Origin: Ecdyonurus torrentis | Lineage: Eukaryota > Arthropoda > Insecta > Ephemeroptera > Heptageniidae | DNA length: 64,000 bases | Direction: 5' to 3' | Assembly: GCA_949318235.1 (NCBI GenBank) | Contig: OX439127.1 | Location: forward strand, 6,235,432 to 6,299,431 | Part shown: positions 10,583-19,343 of the stretch, piece after piece | Layout: each line of letters opens with the position of its first letter | Numbering within the stretch: the stretch's first letter is position 1 | The notes under the pieces: model-generated | What the model was told of the DNA's origin: nothing | Seen by the model: the letters and a program-made list of their open reading frames with translations, nothing else | Database searches by the model: none | Made by a program: the position numbers and the translations under genes

Positions 10583-10740
10583 CTTACCATATAGTGAAGA
10601 AATATACACTCCATATAGTTTGGTGACAAATCTTGCTAGCACACATATACAAAATTAACATATTGGAGAGCTTTTGGCACTTATTGGGTGATGAACAGTA
10701 TAAGTATAGCTTATATATACCAATACCAATGAGTGGACGT
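10583..10740. repeat. Family A end fragment
   Basis: Contains ggtcttaccatatagtgaag, tagtttggtgacaaatcttg and ctagcacacatat in the order of the family A terminal part seen complete at 15.4 and 16.6 kb. Confidence 0.75.
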
Positions 10741-10752
10741 TGTGTGTTATAG

Positions 10753-10865
10753 GAACGTATCACAGACACTCCATGAAGAAGGAAAGTCAGCTCATCATAG
10801 TGGAGTCTCAGATCAGAGGGCTGGAAACTAGGCTTAAGGACTCCAAGAATGATCAGGAAACTACT
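10753..10865 (+). pseudogene. SMC1-like exon remnant: return coiled coil after the hinge
   Basis: AG at 10751-10752 and a GTGAGT donor after 10865. The frame giving VESQIRGLETRLKDSKNDQ matches SMC1 just beyond the hinge, where family members read like VQSQAHGLQMRLKYSQSD. That frame is not the one continued from the previous exon, which hits a stop (RAGN*), so a frameshift lies within this exon. In protein order this piece belongs after the one at 14190-14322, but on the DNA it precedes it. Confidence 0.7.
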
Positions 10866-10988
10866 GTGAGTCTGTTTACACATATCTCGCGTGTTGTTGT
10901 TGTTGTTGTTTGTTGTTGTTGTAACACACACACACATGCGGGTTTGTGTACAATGTACATATTACTGTATTTTTAGCAATTGAATAAT

Positions 10989-11094
10989 GCTGTTCGTAAA
11001 CCCTGTTCTCTTGCACCAAAAAATGCGCATTCCATTTGAATAACTAAAGGCGATCGTCATTTTAGGAGCAGAGAACAGGGTTTACGAACAGCAT
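10989..11094. mobile_element. Family E palindromic MITE (best copy)
   Basis: Perfectly matched ends tgttcgtaaaccctgttctc and gagaacagggtttacgaaca around an inner part that includes gatcgtcattttaggagc. About 104 bp. Other copies at 7.87, 25.53, 28.35 and 34.6 kb; only the terminal motif is seen at 43.94 kb. Confidence 0.9.
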
Positions 11095-11139
11095 TAATGC
11101 TATTTTTCAAATCCTTTTCATTATAGATGTTACCTATTA

Positions 11140-11465
11140 TCTTTCTATATCACAACGTATAGACCCCGCACTTACACTATTTTGGGCTCCATATACCAAA
11201 TCTGTGTAAGGTCGGACCATTGCTCGTTAACGTGAAATCGTGTTTCCGTTTTAACGGCCGCACATGATGGCAGCACCCAATTAAAGGAGCACATGGTCAT
11301 GCCATCATGTGAGTACAGCTACGCTTCAGCACTTGAATAATTACGGGTCTTTTTACAGTCATTTACCCATCCAAGTTTTGACCACGCTCGACGTTGCTGA
11401 ACTTCGGTGATCTCACGGGAACCGGCTAAGACAATGCGATAAGGCTGTACATATAGCAGAAGCTC
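11140..11465 (-). mobile_element. 5S rRNA-derived SINE (SINE3-like)
   Basis: On the minus strand the head (about 11460-11365) carries the 5S promoter: gatcaccgaagttcagcaac, cgtcgagcgtggtcaaaact, tggatgggt. A roughly 200-bp unrelated GC-richer body follows (pieces gtgctgccatcatgtgcgg, cggaaacacgatttcacg) and ends near 11145. A 5S head driving transcription by polymerase III plus a non-5S tail is the plan of SINE3 elements. No poly(A) tail is obvious. The second 5S-like stretch at 5336-5440 is less complete. Confidence 0.75.
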
Positions 11466-11724
11466 CAGCTAGCTGCCACTTTGTAAAGTGTAGATAATAA
11501 TGCATACTATTTGTCAAGTAGTGTAGTGAAGGGGGGGGGGGGGGGTAATTCTAACTCCTATAATGAGGAAGACTGCAAAAAAAAAGTGATAATTTTATTT
11601 CTTATTGTAAAAGATGACAGTGTCCTGAGTTGTTTAACATGTCAATTTCTAATTTTGGAGTTCATTACCTACATACATCATGACGCTATAGTCCCTTTCA
11701 GGGTAAGTCAACAACATAGATAGT

Positions 11725-12300
11725 TTTTTCAAAATTCAAAATTCAAAATTCAAAATTCTTTATTCATTTCTTTCATCCAACATACATAATACAATCAATG
11801 CATTAGTCTAGGTTATTGCCATAAATGACAATATAGAAATGATTGTCAAAGTATTTACAACATAAAAACAAAACTTGACCCAGTGATAGACCTCCACAAC
11901 TTTCTATCCTGACATATTTCTCTTGGTTCCTTCAGATTCATATCTTGTTTCATACACTTTCTTTTGCATCTCATACTAGGTACATTCTTATTTTTCAAAC
12001 ATTTTCCAACCACCTATCAGATCATGATGTTTTAGGCAAGCTGCCTCTCTCTCTCTCCTTCCATCCACTCTACTATGGAATACCTAGCTGTTTTGAAATT
12101 CTTTCATTACTTATTTTCTCAACATGACCAAACCACCTTACGTAACACACTGCTCTCATACTTCTCAGTCTCTGTTTCTTTTGCTCCACATTTCTCCATC
12201 GCCCAAGTATATTCCTTTCTCTATCTCATCTTGTTTTACCACACATACTTCTAAGAAAACTCATACCAACCACATTCGCCCTACTCATATGCCTCATAAC
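11725..12300 (-). mobile_element. Decayed LINE 3' end, minus strand
   Basis: Starts with a (TCAAAAT)-type heptamer array at 11730-11757. It then has a tttattcatttctttcatcc UTR-like block resembling the one at 18340-18420. The reverse strand of 11930-12290 translates, with several stops, to fragments such as VVWSC, RERNRYTWAMEKCG and DRWLENV. These resemble the C-terminal tail of LINE RT proteins, where VRWFGHV and W..D-type motifs are usual. Badly decayed. Confidence 0.55.
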
Positions 12301-12425
12301 TTAAAATTCAAGCTATTAACAACATCAATGCTATCGAAAATATCGCTTAGTATTTTTAAACTGGCAAAAATGTAATTTTCCTATACCATCAGCCTTTGTT
12401 ACTGAGTGTTCCAACAAGAATGTTG
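12300..12425. repeat. Family C end fragment
   Basis: aacatcaatgctatcgaaaa, aaactggcaaaaatg and cctataccatcagcctttgt followed by ttactgagtgttcc are the right-hand blocks of family C in reverse order. Confidence 0.7.
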
Positions 12426-12492
12426 GGTGTTCAACAAGAATGCAAGCAATCTATGCTTTACCCAGCCTATGCCTCTTTGTTGTTTGTCACAG

Positions 12493-12668
12493 ATGTCGAT
12501 GGTTTATGTTTCAGAACCTTGCACAGAACCAGTCAGTCAGCTCTGAGACCTGAGAACCCTGAGGAGCCTTACCTGGCTGGCGTCAACTACAACTGCGTTG
12601 CACCTGGCAACCAATGTCCAGCCTGAAAGTCGCTGCACTGACACTGCTGTTCTGTTTGCTATGCACAG
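12493..12668 (+). pseudogene. SMC1-like exon remnant: start of C-terminal ATPase head
   Basis: AG at 12491-12492; donor GTATAT after 12668. The translation [20 protein letters not shown] is near-identical to the most conserved stretch of SMC1 just before its ABC signature ([18 protein letters not shown]). After that the reading breaks. PMSSL is followed directly by KVAAL, so the SGGE part of the LSGGEK signature is deleted, and a further frame change is needed to read VLFAMHR. Loss of the ABC signature would abolish ATP-dependent head engagement. In protein order this is the last of the five pieces, but on the DNA it is third. Confidence 0.85.
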
Positions 12669-12714
12669 GTATATATATGTATAGTTATCTTAGCTAGTTA
12701 TAATTAGAATTTAT

Positions 12715-13040
12715 GTAAAATAAACCATCCTGGTCAGCTAGGATAAGTTTGAAATAGAGGTCTTACCATAGTGAAGAGAGTCCCATAGTTTGCTGAAAAT
12801 ATTGCTACACACACACATAAAAAACTAACACATATTTGAAATATTTTGGCAATAAACTCCAAGAGAGATAAAGCCTGTTTTAGCCTGCATCAGTCCTTAC
12901 AAGCTTAGAGAGAAACTGTGAACAAATAAAAATGTTAGATTATGAAATGAATAGTTTGTCTCTAAGTCTGTAAGGACTGACATTGGCACACACACACTCA
13001 TGTAGTGGAGTGACAAATTATATATTATATTGTGTTAGTA
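12715..13040. mobile_element. Family A foldback element, diverged copy
   Basis: Begins taaaataaaccatcctggtc, has cttaccatagtgaagagagt, tggcaataaactccaagaga and gcatcagtccttacaagctt. The mirrored half then starts tctctaagtctgtaaggact. The second arm decays near 13000. Confidence 0.75.
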
Positions 13041-13045
13041 TATAG

Positions 13046-13510
13046 GAAAAAAACCATCGCGGTTGGTATTAATTACGTTTAAAAAAATAATTAGAAAATA
13101 GTTGGTAGAGATTAGAGCACGTTGAATTGAAAATTAATAAAACGCGAAAATTCTCTAATTTAAATAGTAAATTGGGACTAGGGATGCAAATCATTATAGC
13201 TTGCGCTAAATAAAAATAGACGTTAAAAGGGATGAGGGGTATAGTGTCAATGTAAAATACGATATACCTAACATCTCACGTTCTCACACTACATCAGAGG
13301 CACAACATTATAAAACAGTATCAGACTTACTCTTGGCCTTAGACCGGTTTCGTCCTTTACCTAGGACTCATCAGTAAGGCTCGGCAGAGAGCTCTGTACA
13401 GCTAGAGATGGCTCACACCAATCTGCTAACTGACTGAGCTGAGGAAGCAAGTGGCAGCCGCAAAACCAACTATTTTCTAATTATTTTTTTAAACGTAATT
13501 AATATATTGT
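13046..13510. mobile_element. Inverted-repeat element carrying a hammerhead ribozyme
   Basis: About 440 bp between ~40-bp inverted ends: attaattacgtttaaaaaaa with attagaaaatagttgg on the left, ccaactattttctaatta with ttttttaaacgtaattaat on the right. The left outer flank accatcgcggttggtat is the same terminal motif as family A. No frame. The hammerhead is on its minus strand at 13326-13395. Confidence 0.8.
13326..13395 (-). ncRNA. Type I hammerhead ribozyme
   Basis: On the minus strand the core reads CTGATGA (13368-13374), stem II GTCC/GGAC around loop TAGGTAAA, then GAAA (13348-13351). The minimal stem III is ACC/GGT with no loop, followed by the cleavage triplet GTC (13342-13344). Stem I is GCCTTA (13375-13380) with TAAGGC (13336-13341), then an internal loop, then CTCT (13386-13389) with AGAG (13330-13333). 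Every conserved core base of the hammerhead family is present. Short stem III and an open stem I with an internal loop are typical of the ribozymes in Penelope-like elements and retrozymes. Predicted cleavage follows the C of GTC. Confidence 0.9.
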
Positions 13511-13591
13511 GTTAGGGAGGGAATATATATTTGAAATGTAGTCCAAATTCAGCCCACTTGACTGAGGTAATTTCTTTGTCAATTGTTATTT

Positions 13592-13835
13592 GTAGAGAGC
13601 GGAAAAATAGTCTTTAGACTATTGTCAATATTGAGACTATTGGGGGTTTTACTAAAAATGTCCACATATCACACGATTTCAAGCCTATGTACAAAATTTA
13701 AAAAAGACTATTTAGCGACTATTTTAGTCTCCGAGACTATTTTGGACTTTCCAGACTTTTCGGACTATTTTGCCTTTTTTCGATGTTTTTCGCTATTTCT
13801 GACAAAAAATATAGTAAAATTAACGTAGAACGTGA
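13592..13835 (+). repeat. Left-end fragment of family H
   Basis: Starts agagcggaaaaatagtcttt and continues with repeated gactatttt motifs. It matches 48327-48560, where the full element is found. Confidence 0.85.
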
Positions 13836-14189
13836 ACGACTTGGACTGGAAATCGCTAAAATTGAACCATATTTTCACAATAATTTTTTTTACATTATTA
13901 ATTTCCAACATGTTTTGTTGGAACACTATAATTTTCAAATAAAATTGAGCAAATTTAAATTTTATTTACATGAACTTCTACTGTGGTAAGTAAGGCCAGT
14001 GCTGGTATTTCTATCTCTTTCCTTGTCATTGACATTAACCGAGATGTTTTTTTTCCCTTAAATTGGTCAGTTTCAGTAGAGTAGACATGCAAAATAAATG
14101 ATAGCATATTGTTATTTGAGAGAGGTTACTTTGTAGTAACAACAATAACAATAAGCTGTGGACCAACACTGACAAGATTGTTTGCTCAG

Positions 14190-14322
14190 GTGGTGTATGA
14201 GGTGGACGACAAGATGAGATATGATGCAGTGACACTGGACGCTACTTTCTACCATCATCAGCGGAGGCTCACTTGACCTGGCTCGTGATGAGAAACATAT
14301 CTCTAACCTCAAGTCTGAGAAG
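14190..14322 (+). pseudogene. SMC1-like exon remnant: end of hinge
   Basis: AG at 14188-14189; donor GTACTG after 14322. One frame gives DDKMRYDAVTLDAT. A second, after a frameshift near 14250, gives ISGGSLDLARDEKHISNLK. Together they follow SMC1 at the end of the hinge (family pattern KTVALDGT ... GVISGGASDL.AKA..WDEK). In the protein this precedes the piece at 10753-10865, so the genomic order is scrambled. Confidence 0.75.
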
Positions 14323-14900
14323 GTACTGGGACATTTTAACCAATTGCCATTTTTAATTCTAAACACATACCTCTGTAGAGAAAGACAACAAATAAATAGT
14401 GTTAATTTTATTTCTTATTGTAAAAGATGACATTGTCCTGAGTTGATTAACTCAATTAAGTCAATATTTCTTATTTTTGAGTACATTAAATGTTTTAATA
14501 ATTTTTTTAAAGTCACAAAATGATGTCACAAGCTAAAACTTATGCATGTGGGCATAGGAAACAATTTCAGCCTATAACGTTCTTTTGCGACTTAAAAAAA
14601 TTAATTAAAAATACTATATGAACTCAAAAATTAGAAATTTGCATTATGTAATGATTGAGGGCAATTTCCTCTTTTAGAATATGAAATAAAGTTACCACCT
14701 CATAGTCTTCTTAATTGAAGTTGACAGCATCATGTCAACTCTGTATAACTCCCTATATAAATTTGTAGACAAGCATAATTCAAGCTTTTACACTCTAGTG
14801 CCGAGATTGGCAGCCAAAACTACTAAATTACTAATACTGCTTTACAAAGTTTCATGTTCACTTCATTATGTACTTAAAGCCCTTGTCAACTTACTTTTTT
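14323..14900. other. Unannotated stretch
   Basis: Contains ttatttcttattgtaaaaga-type sequence also seen at 11594-11622. Otherwise no gene or repeat structure recognised. Confidence 0.45.
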
Positions 14901-14904
14901 TATT

Positions 14905-15345
14905 ATTTAGAATACTAAATTGATAATTACCATATACCTTATTATCCATGAATTAGACACCAGTACAATGTAATCCTGGTGATGAGCTGATTACATTGAA
15001 CTGGCTACTGAAGCTGCTAACTTAATTGTATACAAATCAATATTGAAGAGATTTACGTGAGTGCATCACAGTACATTTTGTATTTAGTATTTTGTATTTA
15101 TTTTCATTTTGACGGTTATTTCACGCATCTGAGGTAAAGATGTATGGAGCTGGGATAGGGGTAAAGAATTTAGTGAGGGGCTTAAATTTATCACGTGACC
15201 AGAGCAGTGACTGTGATTGGCGGTGGTACATTGTGACGTCAGATGTGTGAAATAAAATAACCGTCAAAATGAAAGTAAATTCAAAATCAACGAGGTGATG
15301 TCTAATTCATGGATAAGGTATGGTAATTATCAATCTAGTATTCTA
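14905..15345. mobile_element. Nested inverted-repeat element
   Basis: Outer arms: attaccatataccttattatc with catgaattagaca near 14930-14960, mirrored by tgtctaattcatggataagg with tatggtaatta near 15298-15330. Inner arms: cattttgacggttatttcac at about 15108, mirrored by aaataaccgtcaaaatg ending near 15272. One palindromic element appears inserted in another. Confidence 0.75.
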
Positions 15346-15356
15346 AATATGTATAT

Positions 15357-15800
15357 TAAGGAAAATAAACCATCGCGGTTAGGTATGATAAATTGAAAGA
15401 AAAGGATAGGAGAAAACCAGCAAGGGCCTTATACCATAGTGAAGAGAATCCCATAGTTCGGTGAAAATCTTGCTAGCACAGATATAAAATAACTAACAAA
15501 TTGGAAATATTTCGGCAATCGACTCCAAGAGAGATATGGAGCGTGTTATGCCTTCATCAGTCCTTACAGAGTCAGAGAGAAATTCATAGTTTCTCTCTGA
15601 GTCTGTAAGGACTGATGAAGGCATAACACGCTCCATATCTCTCTTGGAGTCGATTGCCGAAATATTTCCAATTTGTTAGTTATTTTATATCTGTGCTAGC
15701 AAGATTTTCACCGAACTATGGGACTCTCTTCACTATGGTAAGGCCCTTGCTGGTTTTCTCCTATCCTTTTCTTACCTTTCAATTTATCATATCTAGTATT
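15357..15800. mobile_element. Family A foldback element, near-perfect palindrome
   Basis: Left end aaataaaccatcgcggttag. The arms are about 190 bp and mirror each other around 15590, for example gaaatatttcggcaatcgac against gtcgattgccgaaatatttc. Each arm carries one hammerhead-like motif, so both strands are equivalent. The mirrored end aatttatcatatctagtatt is truncated. Confidence 0.88.
15605..15675 (+). ncRNA. Hammerhead-like motif of family A
   Basis: CTGATGA (15612-15618), then a stem II of GGCA/TGCC extended by CTCCA/TGGAG, then GAAA (15659-15662). The minimal stem III is AT/AT and a short stem I is GGA (15609-15611) with TCC (15667-15669). The triplet before the predicted cut is ATT rather than GTC and stem I is only 3 bp, so activity is doubtful. 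The same motif, mirrored on the minus strand at about 15505-15575, recurs in other family A copies. That conservation argues against chance. Confidence 0.6.
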
Positions 15801-15914
15801 CTAAATGATAAAAAAAAAGTAAGTTGACAAGAACTTTAAGTTGTGTAATTCATTGTTTGTTATAGAATAACTGTTCTATATATATCGCCATTAGGCTAGA
15901 GCACACAGTAGATG

Positions 15915-16125
15915 ATACAGTAGTCCATCTCCTCTATAGCGGGAATGTCAGATCGGTTCCGCGCGCCAATTGCGACTGTGCAAGTCGCAGGTACTAGACG
16001 TTTAACGTTACTTCAAATGATGGTCGTCTAGTACCTGCGACTTGCACAGTCGCAATTGGCGCGCGGAACCGATCTGACATTCCCGCTATAGGAGATGGAC
16101 TACTGTATCATCTACTGTGGTTAGA
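15915..16125. repeat. Long palindrome, ~95-bp arms
   Basis: cggttccgcgcgccaattgc and gactgtgcaagtcgcaggta on the left are mirrored by tacctgcgacttgcacagtc and gcaattggcgcgcggaaccg. The spacer is about 25 bp. GC-rich compared with its surroundings, no frame. Structure of a recent foldback element or a DNA hairpin. Confidence 0.9.
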
Positions 16126-16329
16126 GCACAAAGTGTGTCTACAAAAGCAGCAAAGTCGAAACTCTTATCTTTTTGTATTTGTTTTGAACCTTGTTGCTTT
16201 AGTAGATACACCTTTTGTGCTCTAACTGGACAACATGTCATGTTAATTTAACACTTGTGAACACTTTTGTTCTAAGACTTGTTGCTGTCAACTACCTGGG
16301 TCATTAAAGATTGAATGTGTTGCTTTCAG

Positions 16330-16461
16330 CCCAATATCACTCGTATTGAGGAGGTGCCATCAGAGAGACAACCAGACCCAGGAGAACGTGAAAAACGTCG
16401 AGATGCTTGGTCACTCAGTTTTGTCAGCAGTACGTAACATGAGGCAGTACGAGAAGCTCAG
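16330..16461 (+). pseudogene. SMC1-like exon remnant: C-terminal coiled coil
   Basis: AG at 16328-16329; donor GTAAAT after 16461. The frames NITRIEEVPSERQ, then QENVKNVEML, then FCQQYV and NMRQYEKLR must be pieced together across frameshifts. They follow SMC1 beyond the hinge, where family members read I..I...I..RE...., VEDEVF..FC and VRNIREFEE. At least two frame changes are needed. Confidence 0.7.
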
Positions 16462-16547
16462 GTAAATATGACTCTCACATATGAACATACATATTTTAGA
16501 GTCTTGTTTTATTTTATTTCATAATATATTACAATTTAAGACATGTT

Positions 16548-17032
16548 AGGGAAAATAAACCATCGCGGTTAGGTATGATAAATTTGAAAGAAAGGGATTG
16601 GAGAAATCAGCAAGGGCCTTACCATAGTGAAGAGAGTCCCATAGTTTGGTGAAAATCTTGCTACCAGATATAAAAAAAACTAACACATTGGAAATATTTC
16701 GGCAATAAACTCCAAGAGGGATGGAGTGTATGTTATGCCTTCATGCAGTCCTTACAGACTCAGAGAGAAACTATACATGATGATTTATAGTTTCTCTCTG
16801 AGTCTGTAAGGATTGATGAAGACATAAAACACACTCCATATCTCTTGGAGTTTAGTGCCAAAATATTTGAATGTGTTATTTTTTTTTTATATCTGTGCTA
16901 GCAAGATTTTCACCAAACTATGGGACTCTCTTCACTATGGTAAGGCCAGCACTGGCTTCTCCTAGCATTTTTATTATTATTATTACTTTTTTAAATTATC
17001 ATACCTAACCGCGATGGTTTATTTTCCTAATT
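16548..17032. mobile_element. Family A foldback element with both ends present
   Basis: Ends ggaaaataaaccatcgcggt and accgcgatggtttattttcc, 19-20 bp inside ttag/ctaa flanks. The arms carry cttaccatagtgaagagagt, aaaatcttgctaccagatat and their mirrors. The centre has tttctctctgagtctgtaag. This copy defines the family termini. The hammerhead-like motif is disrupted on the left arm (ttcatgcagtcc) and partly kept on the right. Confidence 0.9.
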
Positions 17033-17213
17033 ATTTGTTGAAACACTCAGATAACATGCAATTAAAAGTGACCTCTCAACAATGAAAACAAGCAATAGGA
17101 ATTTCTTGTGGGGTTGGAATACTTGTGAATTTCTAGTGTCCTTAAAAGTATTAAATTCAAACATCTGGTAGGTTGGTTGGTATATATATAACTTTGTTTT
17201 TTTGTTTGCACAG

Positions 17214-17712
17214 GTCGCTGGCACAGATCAGCTGCCAGGCTCTCAGGAAGAACTCTAGGTGCCACTCCAAGCTGCCCCCCCCCCCCCCCCCCCCACATGC
17301 ACCTCCCGCTTCAGTACAACCCCCTACCCCTGCATGTCATGCCAGACCCCTTGACTTTCTCATACAAACCAGGCTGAGGCACTACTACATCTACCCTGTG
17401 TCACAATCAGAACCCTGGCCTCATGTAGCCCCTCGCTAGCCCCACCCCTGCAACCCCAGCACCCCTTACCCCATACAACAAGATGAAGCTTACATTGCAC
17501 CCCCGCAGTATCCCAGCAACCCTCCCATGCAAGCGAAGAGGAACAGGTGTTACCATTGCAGCCAGCAGTATGCCCAGCAGCAGTGGGGCTACTTGCAGCA
17601 GGGCTACACCAACATGTGTGGACACCAGGGCTACGCCAACAACATGACGCAGCCTCAGTGCGCCTGGCAATACCAGTGCCAACATCACAACACCCCACAA
17701 ACTATCTTTTAG
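17214..17712 (+). pseudogene. Proline/glutamine/tyrosine-rich exon of unknown gene
   Basis: Follows a good acceptor (tttgtttgcacag) and directly succeeds the last SMC1-like exon, but does not resemble SMC1. The first part is a Pro run encoded by a C-tract (17274-17293). A frame from about 17470 gives PYPIQQDEAYIAPPQYPSN, then a Gln/Tyr-rich tail ending HNTPQTIF* at 17710-17712. Homopolymer tracts and frame changes suggest decay or sequence error. Low-complexity composition is like the tails of many RNA- or chromatin-associated proteins. I do not recognise the family. Confidence 0.4.
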
Positions 17713-17812
17713 TTTGCTCGCCACTTTTAAAATGCTTTAGTTAATACATTAGAGCCCACACTGAAAAGGTGTAATCCTGGCCTACACCAAAAGGAATCAA
17801 GGCATCACAATG

Positions 17813-17813
<1 letters not shown>

Positions 17814-17881
<68 letters not shown>
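17814..17881. repeat. Poly(T) tract
   Basis: About 66 consecutive T. Could be the reverse of a retroposon poly(A) tail, but no element body is recognised next to it. Confidence 0.95.
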
Positions 17882-17884
<3 letters not shown>

Positions 17885-18448
17885 AGGCCCATGTTATTTA
17901 GTTCTAAGTTATGGTGTCAAACTTTATATAGTGCAAACTCCTTATATAAAGTGATTCAAAATACAGAATTTTGAAATACACAAAATTTTGTAAAAAAAGT
18001 ATGTATATACATCTATATTTGAATCAGGTATTTTATTTGTATTATTCATTTTTAATACTAATTATATTTTGTTATCGGCAAACCTGTCATTTTACATTAC
18101 CCGGGCATTTAAAAATCCTATCATTGGAAAAATCCAAATGTTAGAAATAGGAAATAGGCATATGATCACTAGATTTGCAGTGCATGCGGTTTTCACTATA
18201 AAATTTGCTTAAAGAGTACCACGAATTTGGTACCTCATGTAAATGCAAATTGTGTGGTGAGCATTGCAAGCGCAGCATTAGTCTGACCGCATATGCTCAG
18301 GAATAAAACAATAATGTAATAAATGCATTTAATAATTCAAAATTCAAAATTCAAAAAAAAATTATTTCATTTCTCTCTCCTACAATCAGTATACACATAC
18401 AATGCATCTGCCAAGGTTCAGATCTTGATCATTAATTTCATAATATGA
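17882..18448. other. Unannotated stretch ending in a LINE-type 3' end
   Basis: 18336-18420 has a ttcaaaattcaaaattcaaa heptamer array and a tttctctctcctacaatcag block. It matches 11730-11790 in order, so it is probably the same LINE 3' UTR family on the minus strand. The sequence to its left shows nothing. Confidence 0.55.
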
Positions 18449-18715
18449 TAATTAAAAGATAGACAGAAACACATAAAAAAGAGAGGTAAAAGATTTTTGG
18501 GGAATGGGGAGATAATGAGCTTTGTTAGTTCAGGGACCCCGCAAAAGAGAGAGAACAAATATTCAAACCCAGGCCGAAATATGACACATAGTGCATCATA
18601 TGCACGGTGGTATGAACTAGAAGCTCGTAAGCAAATAGAGATTAGTTAATTAATTAGAGGGTTTTTTGGCTTACAAAAGTAAATTAATTAGCAAAAACGT
18701 CACACCAAAATACTC

Positions 18716-18792
18716 GGCGCGACTCTCTCTAACCATGAACAACGCTGTTTTGGCCTGCTGGGCCTCATCAGCATGGTGAGGAGAGAGAAGCA
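18716..18792 (-). ncRNA. Mutated hammerhead ribozyme (arm 1 copy)
   Basis: Mirror of the intact copy at 19276-19343. It keeps CTGATGA (18765-18771 on the minus strand), stem II and stem I. The conserved GAAA has become AAAA (the G12 equivalent lies at 18751) and the cleavage triplet GTC has become GTT. G12 is part of the catalytic core, so this copy should be inactive. Confidence 0.85.
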
Positions 18793-19275
18793 GTGATCTA
18801 CCAGAGAGTAGCCCTGGTCAGAGATCGACTGCTGGAGTAGCATAGACTGCGACGGCCTTATAGCCCCGCAGCCTCGGTGGACGCTTAGCTTCCACCGCGG
18901 ATTGGCTGCTACTCCGAGGCGCGCCAAATATTTGAAATGCAACGAATATACCAAAAAACAAACTTTATGTAAGCCAGGGAGTAGAAAAATAGAAAGATAG
19001 CGGGATAAAATAGAGGGTAAAGATAGACAACACAGAAGAGAGGAAAAGGAAAAAATAATCGACATTGCGATAGATATCAATATATAATTAGGAAAAAATC
19101 GAGTTGCTATATTCGTTGCATTTCAAATATTTGGCGCGCCTCGGAGTAGCAGCCAATCCGCCATCCGCGGTGGAAGCTAAGCGTCCACCGAGGTTGCGGG
19201 GATATAAGGCCGTCGCAGTCTATGCTACTCCAGCAGTCGATCTCTGACCAGGGCTACTCTCTGGTAGATCACTGC

Positions 19276-19343
19276 TTCTCTCTCCTCACCATGCTGATGA
19301 GGCCCAGCAGGCCGAAACAGCGTTGTCCATGGTTAGAGAGAGT
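19276..19343 (+). ncRNA. Type I hammerhead ribozyme
   Basis: CTGATGA (19294-19300), stem II GGCC/GGCC with loop CAGCA, GAAA (19314-19317), stem III ACA/TGT with loop GCGT, cleavage triplet GTC ending at 19327. Stem I is ACCATG (19288-19293) with CATGGT (19328-19333), then an internal loop, then a CTCTCT/AGAGAG helix. All conserved core bases are present and all three helices close. This is the expected form for type I hammerheads of retroelements. Predicted cleavage is after 19327. Confidence 0.92.

Noticed and set aside
17360..17724. Reverse-strand frames of ~110 codons over the Pro/Gln-rich exon
   Set aside because: Shadow frames in GC-richer DNA. The plus strand has the splice acceptor and a coherent low-complexity protein.
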